A DNA stretch of 64,000 nucleotides from Stomatohabitans albus. GTDB taxonomy: Bacteria > Actinomycetota > Nitriliruptoria > Euzebyales > Euzebyaceae. Of this stretch, positions 7,832-17,959 are shown one piece after another. Position numbers and translations under genes: made by a program. The stretch covers positions 365,364-429,363 of the forward strand of contig NZ_JAYKKE010000002.1 in NCBI RefSeq assembly GCF_036336025.1. The letters are read 5' to 3'. Within the stretch, counting starts at the first letter, position 1; each line of letters begins with the position of its first letter. Under the pieces are notes generated by a model. That model saw only the letters and a list, made by a program, of their open reading frames with translations, had not been told where the DNA came from and made no database searches.

Positions 7832-9171
7832 TGGCGACCACGCCTTCTACGCTTCGGATTCCAGTTACACTCGGTGCAGTGTTAGTCGTCCTTGCGGCTA
7901 GCAGCGTACTCCCTTGGGTTAGTAGCACGGCTATTCAGTACAGCCTGCTCACAATTATGTTTCTTTCCCTGGCCTATCGAGTGATAGTTGGCCCTGCTCG
8001 ATTGGTCTATGGTGCTGCTTTTATAGCACTATCCATATTCTTCTTTTGGCAGATCTTTGCCTATACACTATTCCCACAATATAAGTTTATTATATCTAGC
8101 ATTTCACCCATACTTGCCTATGGATTTACCATTTTTTGTGTAGAAATTGTCCAACACTTTCGCTGGAGAACAACACTATTTAATACTACATCAACAGCAA
8201 TTTTGTTAGCCGCTCTTCTTTTTGTTCAACTTTGGGAAGGAGAATCCTTCAGAGCAACATTTATGTTCGCTGCAATGAACTATTTATTAGTAATATGGCT
8301 ATTTGGAAAAGCACTTGAAATAAGACCTTGGTCAAAGAAGACACCACCAGGCATTCGAATGCTTGATACAGGGTTCATCTTTCTAACTGCAAGTACAGGT
8401 ATTTATATCCTTGCACATGTCGCTCCAAACCATCCCATCTATATATGGTCAACCACCTATGGAATTGCAGATGTACTGGTTAATATCGCACTCGTCTGTA
8501 TTGCGTTGACGGCTATTAGTGGATGTTCCTTAACGCTGCCACGTGATACTGTTGTTCGTTATGGTTTTGGGCAAGATATCACACTTGCCTTTGTACCGCT
8601 ACTTCTTGGTATATCAGGTACATCATCTATCTCAGTCGTATCACAAGTCATTTTAGGAACAGCGGCACTCATTAGTACAGTCATGTTACTGGTTGAAATA
8701 GACAACTTACAGCATCGTCTTCATGTAACAAATAAGCGAGTGAAAAGCATTGCGATCACTGATCGTGTAACTGGCTTACCTAATCGTTATGCCTTACCAA
8801 CCTTCGCCGATAATACGATCGTTAATGCTACTATTATCGATGTTATTGGCTTACGACTTGTCAATACAACGTATGGCTACGAAGTGGGTGATAATGTACT
8901 CAAAGAATTTGCCCAGCGTCTAATCGCCCGTGTTGAAGACCGCGGAATAGTACTTCGTAGTAGTGGAAATGAGTTTATCGTTCTATGGACTCGCAAAGTG
9001 CTTGATATTGAGAGCCGCTTACGATCAACTATTGCTATTCCTTATGAAATAGAAGATGAACGTATTTATCTGAGTCTTGAATGTGGGTTTTCAGATGCTG
9101 CGAATCAACCACTATCTGTACTTGTAAATGAAGCCTATCGGGCTAAAGAACGAGAACGGCAGGCATTGTAA
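7831..9171 (+). CDS. Membrane protein with degenerate GGDEF domain
   Basis: Multi-helix membrane protein (about residues 8-290, roughly eight hydrophobic segments) followed by a C-terminal GGDEF-like domain (about 305-446). DRVTGLPNR (311-319) matches the family's D-LTGLPNR signature, and NTTYGYEVGDNVL matches the ND-GH--GD region. The signature loop, however, reads SGNEF (378-382) instead of GG[D/E]EF, so cyclic-di-GMP synthesis is doubtful. No EAL or HD-GYP domain is present. The gene is visibly AT-richer than its neighbours. It overlaps the next GGDEF-like gene by one base (TAATG), so the two are translationally coupled. A sensor or scaffold role is inference. Confidence 0.75.
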   Translation: MATTPSTLRIPVTLGAVLVVLAASSVLPWVSSTAIQYSLLTIMFLSLAYRVIVGPARLVYGAAFIALSIFFFWQIFAYTLFPQYKFIISSISPILAYGFTIFCVEIVQHFRWRTTLFNTTSTAILLAALLFVQLWEGESFRATFMFAAMNYLLVIWLFGKALEIRPWSKKTPPGIRMLDTGFIFLTASTGIYILAHVAPNHPIYIWSTTYGIADVLVNIALVCIALTAISGCSLTLPRDTVVRYGFGQDITLAFVPLLLGISGTSSISVVSQVILGTAALISTVMLLVEIDNLQHRLHVTNKRVKSIAITDRVTGLPNRYALPTFADNTIVNATIIDVIGLRLVNTTYGYEVGDNVLKEFAQRLIARVEDRGIVLRSSGNEFIVLWTRKVLDIESRLRSTIAIPYEIEDERIYLSLECGFSDAANQPLSVLVNEAYRAKERERQAL

Positions 9172-10304
9172 TGCCCATTCGACTTCTTCTTGTACAAAGC
9201 GCTATCTGTTTATTCTGGATTTTCTTTTTAGCCAGCGGTATCAATCCCATCAATCTTCCCCTCCTCATTGCCTTTGGTATGTGGCCGATCGTGGGGCTAA
9301 TCAGTGATGCAAAGGTGCCAATACGAGACATTATTCCTATTCTTACGCTCCTTATTGTGGGGTATGCTGCCTGGCTTACTGGCTGGCAGCCAGAGAGTAT
9401 TACGTTCACAGGTATTTCAACCATTATTTTTTTGCTTGCATGGATTGAAGGGACACGAAAGAACACCGAAACACAAGTAGGCGCGTTCTGTCTCGGACTT
9501 GTGCTCTATTCTCCACTCGCCATCATCACCATTTCAGCCATCTTTGGTGTCTTTTCTATTTGGCCGGCGGCTATGGGGTTAACGGTGCTTGGCGGCGCAC
9601 TCATTTATGCCCTCCGAGATGGGTGGTCAGTCACAGCAGCAATAACCGGTGTGACGATTTTAAGAATAAACGGATTGGCGATGTTATTGCTCCCCGTGGC
9701 CTTTATCACGGATCCCACGTCAATCTATGGTGTCCACATACAGATTTTGGGTATTGGTGGGGCAGCCTCTTTAATCGTGATGACACGCCAACAACTGTTG
9801 TTCCGACGAAAATTGATTGCAGCAACATACGAACTCTCCACCTACATGCAGCGCGATCAACTCACGGGACTCTTTACGTGGGTGGGGTTGGTTGATCGTC
9901 TGAATGAATTGAAACGAGAGACTTGGTTTGTCATTTGTGTTGATATCAACGGTTTCAACGCAATCAATGTTGCACACGGGTTTGAAGTAGGTGACAACCT
10001 CCTTCGCCATATCGGTTCTGAACTACCTGGGCAATGGCCTCAAGCACTCCATGCACGGGTAGGTGGTGATTATTTTGTCTCCGTATTCCCAACGAATGAT
10101 GGCGTTGATGCGCGCACGTACACCCAGGCGTTTGAAGCGATGGCATCAGCCTTTAACCCGGACATTACGGTTCGTGCAACCGCCGGACGTTCCTTGCCAG
10201 GGACGCAAGATGTAATCGAAGAACTCTTAGCTCAAAGCGATCTTGATATGGCTAAACGCCGGCTGGATATTCGAAAAGCGCCTCGCTTACGCACAACCTC
10301 ATAA
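9171..10304 (+). CDS. Membrane protein with variant GGDEF domain
   Basis: Second of a coupled pair. Residues 1-205 hold about six hydrophobic segments, shorter than in its partner. The GGDEF-like domain (about 225-377) has DQLTGLFTW (229-237), DINGFNAIN (258-266), HGFEVGDNLL and the loop GGDYF (298-302), where the usual Glu is Tyr. The two glycines and the Asp remain, but change of the Glu normally removes diguanylate cyclase activity in this family. The two proteins may form a heteromeric complex, since they are coupled and have complementary defects. The gene ends 33 nt before uvrA. Confidence 0.75.
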   Translation: MPIRLLLVQSAICLFWIFFLASGINPINLPLLIAFGMWPIVGLISDAKVPIRDIIPILTLLIVGYAAWLTGWQPESITFTGISTIIFLLAWIEGTRKNTETQVGAFCLGLVLYSPLAIITISAIFGVFSIWPAAMGLTVLGGALIYALRDGWSVTAAITGVTILRINGLAMLLLPVAFITDPTSIYGVHIQILGIGGAASLIVMTRQQLLFRRKLIAATYELSTYMQRDQLTGLFTWVGLVDRLNELKRETWFVICVDINGFNAINVAHGFEVGDNLLRHIGSELPGQWPQALHARVGGDYFVSVFPTNDGVDARTYTQAFEAMASAFNPDITVRATAGRSLPGTQDVIEELLAQSDLDMAKRRLDIRKAPRLRTTS

Positions 10305-10337
10305 GCGTACACATGTTCGGACAATTATGATGGTCGT

Positions 10338-13223
10338 ATGCTTGATCACTCAACGCCAATACCCGATTCATCTACCCGCACAATTACGGTACAAGGGGCG
10401 CGTGAACACAACTTACAAAATGTTGATTTGACCATTCCACGTGATGCCTTGGTCGTGTTTAGTGGGTTGAGTGGATCAGGCAAGTCGAGTCTGGCGTTTG
10501 ACACGATTTATGCGGAGGGCCAACGTCGGTATGTTGAATCATTAAGCGCGTATGCTCGCCAATTCCTTGGCCAGATGGATAAACCTGATGTGGACTTTAT
10601 TGAGGGGCTCAGTCCGGCGATCAGTATTGACCAAAAAACAACGAGTAAAAATCCACGCTCAACGGTTGGCACGATTACCGAAGTGTATGACTACCTTCGT
10701 TTGCTCTACGCCCGTATCGGCAAACCACATTGCCCTGAATGTAACCGCCCTATTACACAACAAAGTGCCCAAGAAATTGCTGACCAACTCTTGGCCTTTC
10801 CAGAGGGCACCAGATACCTGATTATGGCTCCTGTTGTGCGTGGTAAAAAAGGCAACCACCAAACGCTGATGGCCGATCTTTCAAGCAAGGGGTACGCCCG
10901 TGCTCGGGTTGATGGCGAGATTATTTCCTTAGCCGAACCGCCAGAGCTTGCTCGCTATGAACAGCACACGATTGAAGTTGTTTTGGACCGTCTTGTGGCT
11001 AAAGCGGGCATTGATCGCCGTGTCACCGATAGCGTTGAACAAGCCCTTGCCCTTGGTGATGGGCTCATTGCGGTTCAAACGGTGCCGCGTGACGATGATA
11101 CGCCTGAGTCGTTTCTCTTTAGTGAACACCTGGCTTGCCCCTATGACGGGCTGAGCTTTGACAAGTTAGCCCCACGTTCTTTTTCCTTTAATACTCCATA
11201 TGGGGCGTGTGCTGATTGTGATGGGTTGGGGATACGCAAAGAAGTTGACCCTGAGCTCCTTATTGCTGGAGAAGACACCCCGCTGAATGAAGGCGCAATC
11301 ATTCCCTTTGATACGGGCATGACGAAACGGTACTTCGCTCAGGTAATGGCTGCGTTGGCCAAAGAATTGGGGTTTGATCCGGCAACACCCTGGAGTGAAC
11401 TTGACCCTGATGTCCAACAGATTCTGCTTTATGGCTACGAACCAACCTTGACCGTTGCCATGAAGAATCGGTTTGGGCGCAGACGCACCTATTCAGCCAA
11501 TTTTGAGGGCGCTATTCCGTGGGTAACGCGCCAATATCAAGAAACCGACGTGGACTCACGGCGCGAACGCTTTGAAGCCTACTTCCGGGACGTGCCCTGC
11601 ACGTCATGCCATGGCGCACGTTTAGCCCCGCTACCACTTCATGTGCGTATCAATGACCACTCAATTGCAGATGTTGCCGATATGCCTATCAACGAATCGG
11701 TAGCGTTCTTTCAACAGCTCGTATTGTCTGACCGAGAGCGGCAAATTGCCGAACCGATTCTAAAAGAAATTAATGATCGCCTGGCCTTTTTGGCTGATGT
11801 GGGGTTGACCTATCTCACCCTTAGCCGGTCGGCTGGAACCTTGGCCGGGGGAGAAGCTCAGCGTATTCGCCTGGCTACGCAAATTGGATCAGGCCTTGTG
11901 GGATGTCTCTATGTGCTGGACGAACCCAGTATTGGGCTACATCAACGAGATAATGAGCGCCTCATTGGGACGTTGCTCCGCTTACGTGATCTTGGCAACA
12001 CCGTATTGGTGGTTGAACACGACCGCGCCACCTTAGAACACGCTGACCATATCGTTGAAATCGGGCCTGGGGCAGGTGAACACGGGGGCACGATTGTCCA
12101 CAACGGGTCGTTCGCTGAGCTGATGGAAAACCCCGCGTCGATTACGGCCAAACATCTCCGTGAAGAGCTCAGTGTGGTCGTCCCTGAGCAACGGCGACCA
12201 GTCAAGAAGAAGCACGCGATTCGGGTCGTTGGTGCGGCTGAACATAACTTGCAATCCGTTGACGTTGATTTCCCGCTCGGTGTCTTTTGTGCCGTAACCG
12301 GTGTCAGTGGGTCGGGAAAATCCACGCTGGTCAACGATATTTTGAAAGCCGTCTTACTGCGTGAATTGAATGGCACCCGTATCGTGCCCGGAAAGTTCAA
12401 GCGAGTGACTGGCTTAGACCTTGTAGACAAAGTGGTTGGCATTGATCAAAGCCCCATTGGGCGAACCCCACGTTCCAATCCCGTTACCTACACGGGAGCC
12501 TTTGACCACATTCGCAAACTATTTGCGGCTACCACAGAGGCAAAGGTTCGTGGGTACCAACCTGGGCGCTTTAGTTTTAACGTCAAGGGTGGTCGGTGCG
12601 AACATTGCCGCGGAGATGGCACGATCACCATTGATATGCAGTTCTTACCTGATATTGCCGTCGTGTGCGAAGTGTGTGATGGGGCACGGTACAACCGTGA
12701 AACGCTATCAGTGCACTACAAAGGCAAAACAATTGCTGATGTCTTGCAGATGCCTATCGAAGAGGCCAACGCGTTTTTTGCGAACCAAACGACGATTGCA
12801 AACCATCTTCAAACCCTCGTCGATGTGGGGCTTGGGTATGTCCGCCTCGGGCAAAGTGCGACAACCTTGAGTGGGGGAGAGGCCCAACGGGTGAAATTAG
12901 CCAGTGAATTACGTAAACGTGCCACGGGTCAAACCGTGTACATCTTGGATGAACCAACCACTGGGTTACATATGGAAGATGTCCGCCGACTGCTTGAAGT
13001 CCTTCATCGACTCGTAGATAAAGGCAATACCGTAATCGTGATTGAACATGATCTTGACGTCATTAAAACGGCAGACTGGATTATTGACATGGGACCTGAA
13101 GGTGGCTCTGGTGGTGGCACCGTCGTAGCGACGGGAACACCTGAGACCATTGCCCGAACCGAAGGCTCTCACACCGGGCGGTTTTTACGGCCACTCTTAC
13201 CCGCCCTCAGCAACGAAGGATAA
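10338..13223 (+). CDS. uvrA: UvrABC excinuclease subunit A
   Basis: Damage-recognition ATPase of nucleotide excision repair, which loads UvrB on distorted DNA. The first Walker A is GLSGSGKSS (43-51). A CPEC zinc-binding element, [27 protein letters not shown] (first ABC signature), a second Walker [18 protein letters not shown] with [10 protein letters not shown] (second zinc module), and [12 protein letters not shown] follow in the expected order. At 961 aa the length is normal. No strong ribosome site precedes the ATG. No SOS-type box was seen upstream. The aldo/keto reductase follows 9 nt later. Confidence 0.97.
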   Translation: MLDHSTPIPDSSTRTITVQGAREHNLQNVDLTIPRDALVVFSGLSGSGKSSLAFDTIYAEGQRRYVESLSAYARQFLGQMDKPDVDFIEGLSPAISIDQKTTSKNPRSTVGTITEVYDYLRLLYARIGKPHCPECNRPITQQSAQEIADQLLAFPEGTRYLIMAPVVRGKKGNHQTLMADLSSKGYARARVDGEIISLAEPPELARYEQHTIEVVLDRLVAKAGIDRRVTDSVEQALALGDGLIAVQTVPRDDDTPESFLFSEHLACPYDGLSFDKLAPRSFSFNTPYGACADCDGLGIRKEVDPELLIAGEDTPLNEGAIIPFDTGMTKRYFAQVMAALAKELGFDPATPWSELDPDVQQILLYGYEPTLTVAMKNRFGRRRTYSANFEGAIPWVTRQYQETDVDSRRERFEAYFRDVPCTSCHGARLAPLPLHVRINDHSIADVADMPINESVAFFQQLVLSDRERQIAEPILKEINDRLAFLADVGLTYLTLSRSAGTLAGGEAQRIRLATQIGSGLVGCLYVLDEPSIGLHQRDNERLIGTLLRLRDLGNTVLVVEHDRATLEHADHIVEIGPGAGEHGGTIVHNGSFAELMENPASITAKHLREELSVVVPEQRRPVKKKHAIRVVGAAEHNLQSVDVDFPLGVFCAVTGVSGSGKSTLVNDILKAVLLRELNGTRIVPGKFKRVTGLDLVDKVVGIDQSPIGRTPRSNPVTYTGAFDHIRKLFAATTEAKVRGYQPGRFSFNVKGGRCEHCRGDGTITIDMQFLPDIAVVCEVCDGARYNRETLSVHYKGKTIADVLQMPIEEANAFFANQTTIANHLQTLVDVGLGYVRLGQSATTLSGGEAQRVKLASELRKRATGQTVYILDEPTTGLHMEDVRRLLEVLHRLVDKGNTVIVIEHDLDVIKTADWIIDMGPEGGSGGGTVVATGTPETIARTEGSHTGRFLRPLLPALSNEG

Positions 13224-13232
13224 GGAGCGACG

Positions 13233-14267
13233 ATGACCTATCTTGCACATCCTGATCGGTATGAAACGATGCCATACCGCCAATGCGGCCAAAGCGGGCT
13301 GTATCTGCCCGCAATTAGCTTGGGGTTTTGGCACAACTTTGGCGAGAATCGCCCCGTTGAAACGATGCGAGCCATTATGCGGCGTGCCTTTGATCGCGGG
13401 GTAAACCATTTTGATCTCGCCAATAATTATGGCCCGCCCAATGGCGCGGCTGAAACGGCAGTCGGGGCAATCTTGCGTGAAGATTTTGCCGCCTATCGTG
13501 ATGAGTTGCTTATCTCCTCCAAAGCGGGGTGGCGTATGTGGCCTGGACCGTACGGCTATGGCGGGTCACGGAAATATCTCATTGCCAGTTGTGATGCATC
13601 CTTAAAGCGCCTTGGCGTTGAATATGTGGATATCTTCTACCACCATCGCCCCGACCCCGATACCCCTCTCGAAGAGACCATCAGTGCCCTTGACCAGATT
13701 GTGCGCTCTGGCCGCGCCTTGTATGTCGGTATTTCAAGCTATAGCCCTGACCTCACTGAACGGGCGAGCACGATCGCCCAGCAAATGGGAACGCCTTTGG
13801 TCATTCATCAGCCATCCTATTCAATGTTAAATCGTTGGATTGAGGACGGCCTGACGGATACCACCACGGAGAATGGGATGGGCATCATTGCCTTCTCACC
13901 ACTGGCCCAAGGGTTACTCACTAGCCGGTATCTGAACGGTATCCCTGCTGATAGCCGTTTGGCCTCAAACACGTCACTTCATGCTGACCATTTAAATGAT
14001 GAAACGGTCGAGAAAATCAAAGCTTTAAATACCATTGCACATGAGCGTGGCCAATCCTTAGCACAGATGGCTATTGCCTGGACCTTACGCAAATCGGCAG
14101 TGACAAGTGCGCTCATTGGGGCATCAAGTGTGGCACAACTTGATGAGAATATTGATGCGATCAATGCGTTGGTGTTCACCGAAGAAGAACTTGAACGGAT
14201 TGACGCATACGCCACTGAATCTGGTATCAACCTCTGGGCTGAGGCAACTGAATCCAAACATGCCTAA
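13233..14267 (+). CDS. Aldo/keto reductase, YghZ-like (L-glyceraldehyde-3-phosphate reductase type)
   Basis: NADPH-dependent reductase of aldehydes. The AKR tetrad is visible: D61, Y66 (DLANNYG), K97 (SSKAGW) and H138 (FYHHRPD). The subfamily signature GPYGYGGSRKYL (105-116) is typical of YghZ/AKR14 and Kv-beta-like members. At 344 aa the length is normal. Its start follows AAGGAG 9 nt after uvrA, so it is probably co-transcribed. Detoxification of methylglyoxal or L-glyceraldehyde 3-phosphate is known for YghZ and is inferred here. Confidence 0.9.
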   Translation: MTYLAHPDRYETMPYRQCGQSGLYLPAISLGFWHNFGENRPVETMRAIMRRAFDRGVNHFDLANNYGPPNGAAETAVGAILREDFAAYRDELLISSKAGWRMWPGPYGYGGSRKYLIASCDASLKRLGVEYVDIFYHHRPDPDTPLEETISALDQIVRSGRALYVGISSYSPDLTERASTIAQQMGTPLVIHQPSYSMLNRWIEDGLTDTTTENGMGIIAFSPLAQGLLTSRYLNGIPADSRLASNTSLHADHLNDETVEKIKALNTIAHERGQSLAQMAIAWTLRKSAVTSALIGASSVAQLDENIDAINALVFTEEELERIDAYATESGINLWAEATESKHA

Positions 14268-14279
14268 GGGCGTACCGAC

Positions 14280-14320
14280 GGGCCGGAGTTGGTGACTTAA
14301 TGAAGTACCCAAACCGGCCC
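14280..14320 (+). terminator. Hairpin after the aldo/keto reductase
   Basis: GGGCCGG (14280-14286) pairs with CCGGCCC (14314-14320), and partial complementarity continues inwards (TTGG against CCAA). It lies 13 nt after the stop. There is no T-run, so it may be an mRNA 3'-end stem or a factor-assisted terminator. Confidence 0.5.
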
Positions 14321-14345
14321 TGATGAACCCATCGGACTCCATCTT

Positions 14346-14416
14346 CCCTTCACGTGCCACTATTACGTACAAGCGGTGCTAGGTTCAGGCCGTAAGCTAC
14401 CCGCTTAAGTGAAGGG
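14346..14416 (+). promoter_or_regulatory. Nested inverted repeats in the leader of the RCC1 gene
   Basis: An outer 8-bp pair, CCCTTCAC (14346-14353) with GTGAAGGG (14409-14416), encloses an inner pair of about 10 bp (AAGCGG-TGCT near 14371 with AGCTACCCGCTT near 14395-14406). Thirty-nine bases further on comes the RCC1 start. The structure is not explained by the upstream terminator and could be a structured 5' leader. No known riboswitch was recognised. Confidence 0.35.
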
Positions 14417-14454
14417 GGTTTGAAATCAATGGTCCGCTATCGGAGACGGTACGC

Positions 14455-15282
14455 ATGGCTCCTCATGTAATTGCTGCAGGTCGTCGACACACGGTTGGGT
14501 TGCGCGCTGATGGCAGGGTGATTTCGGTTGGGGCGAATACCGCTGGGGAATGTCAGACATCACTATGGCGACATATTGTTGAGGTTGCAGCCGGACGTGT
14601 ACACCTGGCTCGGAATACAGGAAAGTCACACACACTCGGTCTCCGTAGTGACGGCACTGTTCTCGCTTGCGGGTGGAATAGCCACGGGCAATGCAACGTA
14701 CACGATTGGGACGATATCGTCGCTGTTGCTGCAGGTTGGCGATTCAGTGTGGGGTTACGCCACACCGGAACGGTCATCACAACCGACCCGGTCACCTACG
14801 ACACGCTAGCTCAGTGGCAAGATGTCACTGCTATCACAGGTGGAGACTGGCACGTTGTGGCCCGCCTCGCTGACGGAACCGTCCGTGCCGCCGGTAATAA
14901 TACTTATGGCCAGTGCGAGGTGAGCAATTGGAATGGGATTGAGTCGGTTGCTGCTGGCTATCTCCATACCATCGGGCTCAAAGGCAACGGAACCGTCCAG
15001 GTAACCGGCTATCCAGCGTTCTGGAATGGTTGTGCACGATGGACCGAAATCGTGGCTATCGCGGCTGGCAGCTACCACTGTGTTGGCCTTAGGGCAAACG
15101 GCACGGTTGTCACGGCTGGACGTGCTGAATTCGGGCAAGATGATGTGTCTGGTTGGACCAATATCGTGGCTATCGCTGCGGGTAGCGCCTCTACCGTTGG
15201 GTTGCGCGCTGATGGGTCCGTTGTGGTGGTCGGTGACAACAGTCATGGGCAATGCAATACCGCAGACTGGCGTCTTTTCTGA
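14455..15282 (+). CDS. Free-standing RCC1-repeat (beta-propeller) protein
   Basis: A 275-aa protein made almost only of RCC1-type repeats. The unit, about 40 residues long, reads roughly as VAAG--HTVGLRADGTV-A-G-N--GQC-V-W--I and recurs about six times (for example near 30, 75, 110, 150, 190, 230, 265). No signal peptide or membrane segment is seen. The second repeat carries an insertion of about 7 residues. Cysteines recur in the GQC positions. Bacterial RCC1-repeat proteins are mostly surface or lectin-like binding modules, and the role here is unknown. The start is supported by GGAG 9 nt upstream. It is isolated: convergent with the copper-type ATPase and separated from the reductase by a terminator. 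Confidence 0.8.
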   Translation: MAPHVIAAGRRHTVGLRADGRVISVGANTAGECQTSLWRHIVEVAAGRVHLARNTGKSHTLGLRSDGTVLACGWNSHGQCNVHDWDDIVAVAAGWRFSVGLRHTGTVITTDPVTYDTLAQWQDVTAITGGDWHVVARLADGTVRAAGNNTYGQCEVSNWNGIESVAAGYLHTIGLKGNGTVQVTGYPAFWNGCARWTEIVAIAAGSYHCVGLRANGTVVTAGRAEFGQDDVSGWTNIVAIAAGSASTVGLRADGSVVVVGDNSHGQCNTADWRLF

Positions 15283-15304
15283 TGGCGGTAGTCAGCATCC
15301 TTGG

Positions 15305-17386
15305 TTATGTGGACCGGCCAAGTATGCGCTCGGTGGTGTGCGCTGGGGTCAGATCAAGTTGGCGTAATAGCTGGGCGTTAAGTGCAACAACAACCGTGGA
15401 GATAGACATAAGAATTGCCCCAACGCTCATTGGCAATACAAAACCGAGGGGGGAGAGGATGCCTGCTGCAAGTGGAACAGATAGGAGGTTATAGCCAGCA
15501 GCCCACCATAAGTTTTCTTTCATCTTGCGGTAACTTGCTCTTGAAAGGGCGATGACGGAAAGTACCGAGCGCGGGTCAGAAGACGCTAGGATCACACCGG
15601 CTGAACTAATCGCAACATCAGTACCAGCGCCGATTGCAATCCCAACATCAGCCTGGGCAAGGGCGGGCGCATCGTTTACACCGTCGCCAACCATTGCCAC
15701 CTTCCGGCCCTCGTGCTGAAGCTCTTTGACCTTGGTGGCCTTTTCCTCAGGACGCACCCCGGCAAAGACACGATCAATCCCAAGCTGTTCAGCAACCGTG
15801 TTGGCAACCGCCTGCGCGTCACCAGTAAGCATGACCACGTGTACACCCATCGTGTGCAAGGCATCAACGGCTTCACGTGATTCTGGCCGGATTGCATCGG
15901 CCAGCCGTAGGGCACCGATAACCGCACCATCAGCGAGGACATGCAGGATGATGGCACCTTCATCACGCCACGAGTCAGCGATGGGTAATTCGTCTTGCTG
16001 GTGGGCATCAAGCAGATGGGGCCCACCAACCTCAATGACACTGGTACCAACGGTCGCCTTGACCCCAATCGCCGGCGAGGAGGAGAATCCGCTGGCTTCT
16101 GGCACCACGAGTCCACGAGCCTTTGCCGCGTTCACAATGGCACTGGCCAATGGATGTTCGCTGTCCGTTTCCGCCGCAGCGGCCAAGGCCAATACATCAT
16201 CATCAACGGTGGTATCGGTCCCCATGATTGCGGTGACGGCAGGCTCACCTTGGGTTAACGTGCCAGTTTTATCAAACAGCACCGTATCGACCGTGCGCAT
16301 GGACTCCAGCGCAAGCCGGTCCTTGACGAGTACGCCACCGTTGGCAGCACGCTCAGTTGCGATAGAAACAACCAATGGAATCGCCAGGCCAAGGGCATGT
16401 GGGCAGGCAATGACCAGCACAGTGATGGTTCGGGCAACCGCCAGATCAGGCAGGCCGAGCGCACTCCACACGGTCGCAGTGATTACCGCGGCACCGAGGG
16501 CAAACCAGAACAACCACGCCGCAGCTCTATCCGCAATACGCTGCGCCCGCGAGGAGGAAGCCTGTGCGTCTGCGACCAGCTTCTGGATACCGGCTAAGGC
16601 AGTGTCCTCACCGGTGGCAGTGACCTCCACCCGTAGCCCCGAGTCGGTGGCGACGGTACCAGCAACCACCTGATCACCAATCTCACGGCGCACGGTTTTA
16701 GATTCGCCAGTGACCATCGACTCGTCCATGGCGGCTGATCCGGCGATGATATTCCCGTCTGCAGGCACTGAGGAACCCGGACGGACGAGCACAACATCAC
16801 CAACAATGAGTTCGGCAGGGGGAAGCTTTATGATGCGCTCTCCGTCAAGTTTTTCGGCCTGGTCGGGGAGCAGTGCGGCTAGGGAATCTAGGGCCGATGT
16901 GGTTTGTGCTAAAGAACGCATCTCAATCCAGTGGCCCAGCAGCATGATGACCACGAGGAGCGCCAGCTCCCACCAGAAGGTGAGCGTACGGTCAAGCAAA
17001 CCAAGGCTGGCCCCCCAGGAAGCAATGAAGGCAACAGTGATTGCCAAGGCAATGAGTAACATCATGCCCGGTGTCCGAGCGCGAAGCTCACTCAAACCAC
17101 CATTCAGGAAGGGCCAGCCACCCCAGATGTAAATGACGGTACCTAGGACTGGTGGGATCCACCCGAACCACGCTGCCTCCGGAAGGTGATAGCCCAACAG
17201 CTGAGCGAACATCTCGCTGAATCCGACCACCGGGATGGCGAGGAGGAACATAATCCAAAACAGTCGCCGGAACTGCGCGAGATGGTCACCATGGCCTGCA
17301 TGCCCACCATGCGCATCTCCCTGGTGGTTTGTGTGTCCGTGTGGTCCGGCTTCGCCAGCGCTGTGGTGCGTGTGCATCTCGTTCAT
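15305..17386 (-). CDS. copB: Copper/silver-type P1B ATPase, CopB-like
   Basis: Membrane pump exporting heavy-metal ions at the expense of ATP. A His-rich N-terminus (about 14 His in the first 35 residues) takes the place of CXXC metal-binding domains. TGES, the metal-site motif CPH (about residue 328, class P1B-3), DKTGT with the phosphorylated Asp (about 370), SEHPLA, and GDGVNDAP occur in order. About eight transmembrane helices are expected. At 693 aa the length is normal. The CPH motif and His-rich tail favour Cu(II)/Ag over Cd/Zn. DNA is visibly GC-richer than the flanks. A DoxX-family gene lies upstream on the same strand. Confidence 0.9.
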   Translation of the reverse strand: MNEMHTHHSAGEAGPHGHTNHQGDAHGGHAGHGDHLAQFRRLFWIMFLLAIPVVGFSEMFAQLLGYHLPEAAWFGWIPPVLGTVIYIWGGWPFLNGGLSELRARTPGMMLLIALAITVAFIASWGASLGLLDRTLTFWWELALLVVIMLLGHWIEMRSLAQTTSALDSLAALLPDQAEKLDGERIIKLPPAELIVGDVVLVRPGSSVPADGNIIAGSAAMDESMVTGESKTVRREIGDQVVAGTVATDSGLRVEVTATGEDTALAGIQKLVADAQASSSRAQRIADRAAAWLFWFALGAAVITATVWSALGLPDLAVARTITVLVIACPHALGLAIPLVVSIATERAANGGVLVKDRLALESMRTVDTVLFDKTGTLTQGEPAVTAIMGTDTTVDDDVLALAAAAETDSEHPLASAIVNAAKARGLVVPEASGFSSSPAIGVKATVGTSVIEVGGPHLLDAHQQDELPIADSWRDEGAIILHVLADGAVIGALRLADAIRPESREAVDALHTMGVHVVMLTGDAQAVANTVAEQLGIDRVFAGVRPEEKATKVKELQHEGRKVAMVGDGVNDAPALAQADVGIAIGAGTDVAISSAGVILASSDPRSVLSVIALSRASYRKMKENLWWAAGYNLLSVPLAAGILSPLGFVLPMSVGAILMSISTVVVALNAQLLRQLDLTPAHTTERILGRST

Positions 17387-17497
17387 GCGTGCAGTATTCC
17401 TCCTAGCCCTGTTCCCCGTTTATAAAGTGGTATCCCGTTCAAGAGAGATAGCTCCACCGTTGGTTGTCAATCACCTTGAACAATAGGCTATCGGCAC

Positions 17498-17959
17498 TTA
17501 GTCTCTGGGCCGTTTGATGGGTATGCCACCCGCCCAGAGTGCGGCGGCGATAAGCCCAGGCTGGCCAAACAACCTTGCTAACCGCTTCCCATCGGTATCA
17601 AGTCCAAACGCCCCGTTCCGTTCGGCATACTGTGCAATATTTCCCGGAAAGATCGCGGCATAAAATGCAGCCAGTGCCACCCCGGTGAGCCGACGATGGG
17701 CAGGAAAAGCGGCCAAGGCCACCCCCAGACCGATTTCAGCTACCCCTGAGGCCACCACAACGGTGTCCTTGTCTACAGGAAGCCACGTTGGCACCTGGGC
17801 TTGGAACTCCTCACGCATAGAAGTGAGATGAGTAATCCCGGCGTAACTCATTAATGCGGCCAGCAGATACCGGGTCACGGTCTGGGATACTCGTGCCTTC
17901 GTTCGTTCCGGACGCATAAGCTCCCCAAGCGCCTTCATTAACCCATCACGTTCCAGCAT
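17498..17959 (-). CDS. DoxX-family membrane protein
   Basis: Four-helix membrane protein of the DoxX/DoxD-like group (hydrophobic segments near 28-45, 65-85, 90-110, 130-145). It contains a FPGNIAQY stretch seen in related DoxX-like proteins. The frame opens at an ATG (17977), but that codon is followed directly by AAAGGAGAGG, a ribosome site that fits the ATG at 17959, giving 153 aa. It lies upstream of the copper-type ATPase on the same strand. Family members are linked to redox or thiol stress, but the function here is unproven. Confidence 0.72.
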   Translation of the reverse strand: MLERDGLMKALGELMRPERTKARVSQTVTRYLLAALMSYAGITHLTSMREEFQAQVPTWLPVDKDTVVVASGVAEIGLGVALAAFPAHRRLTGVALAAFYAAIFPGNIAQYAERNGAFGLDTDGKRLARLFGQPGLIAAALWAGGIPIKRPRD

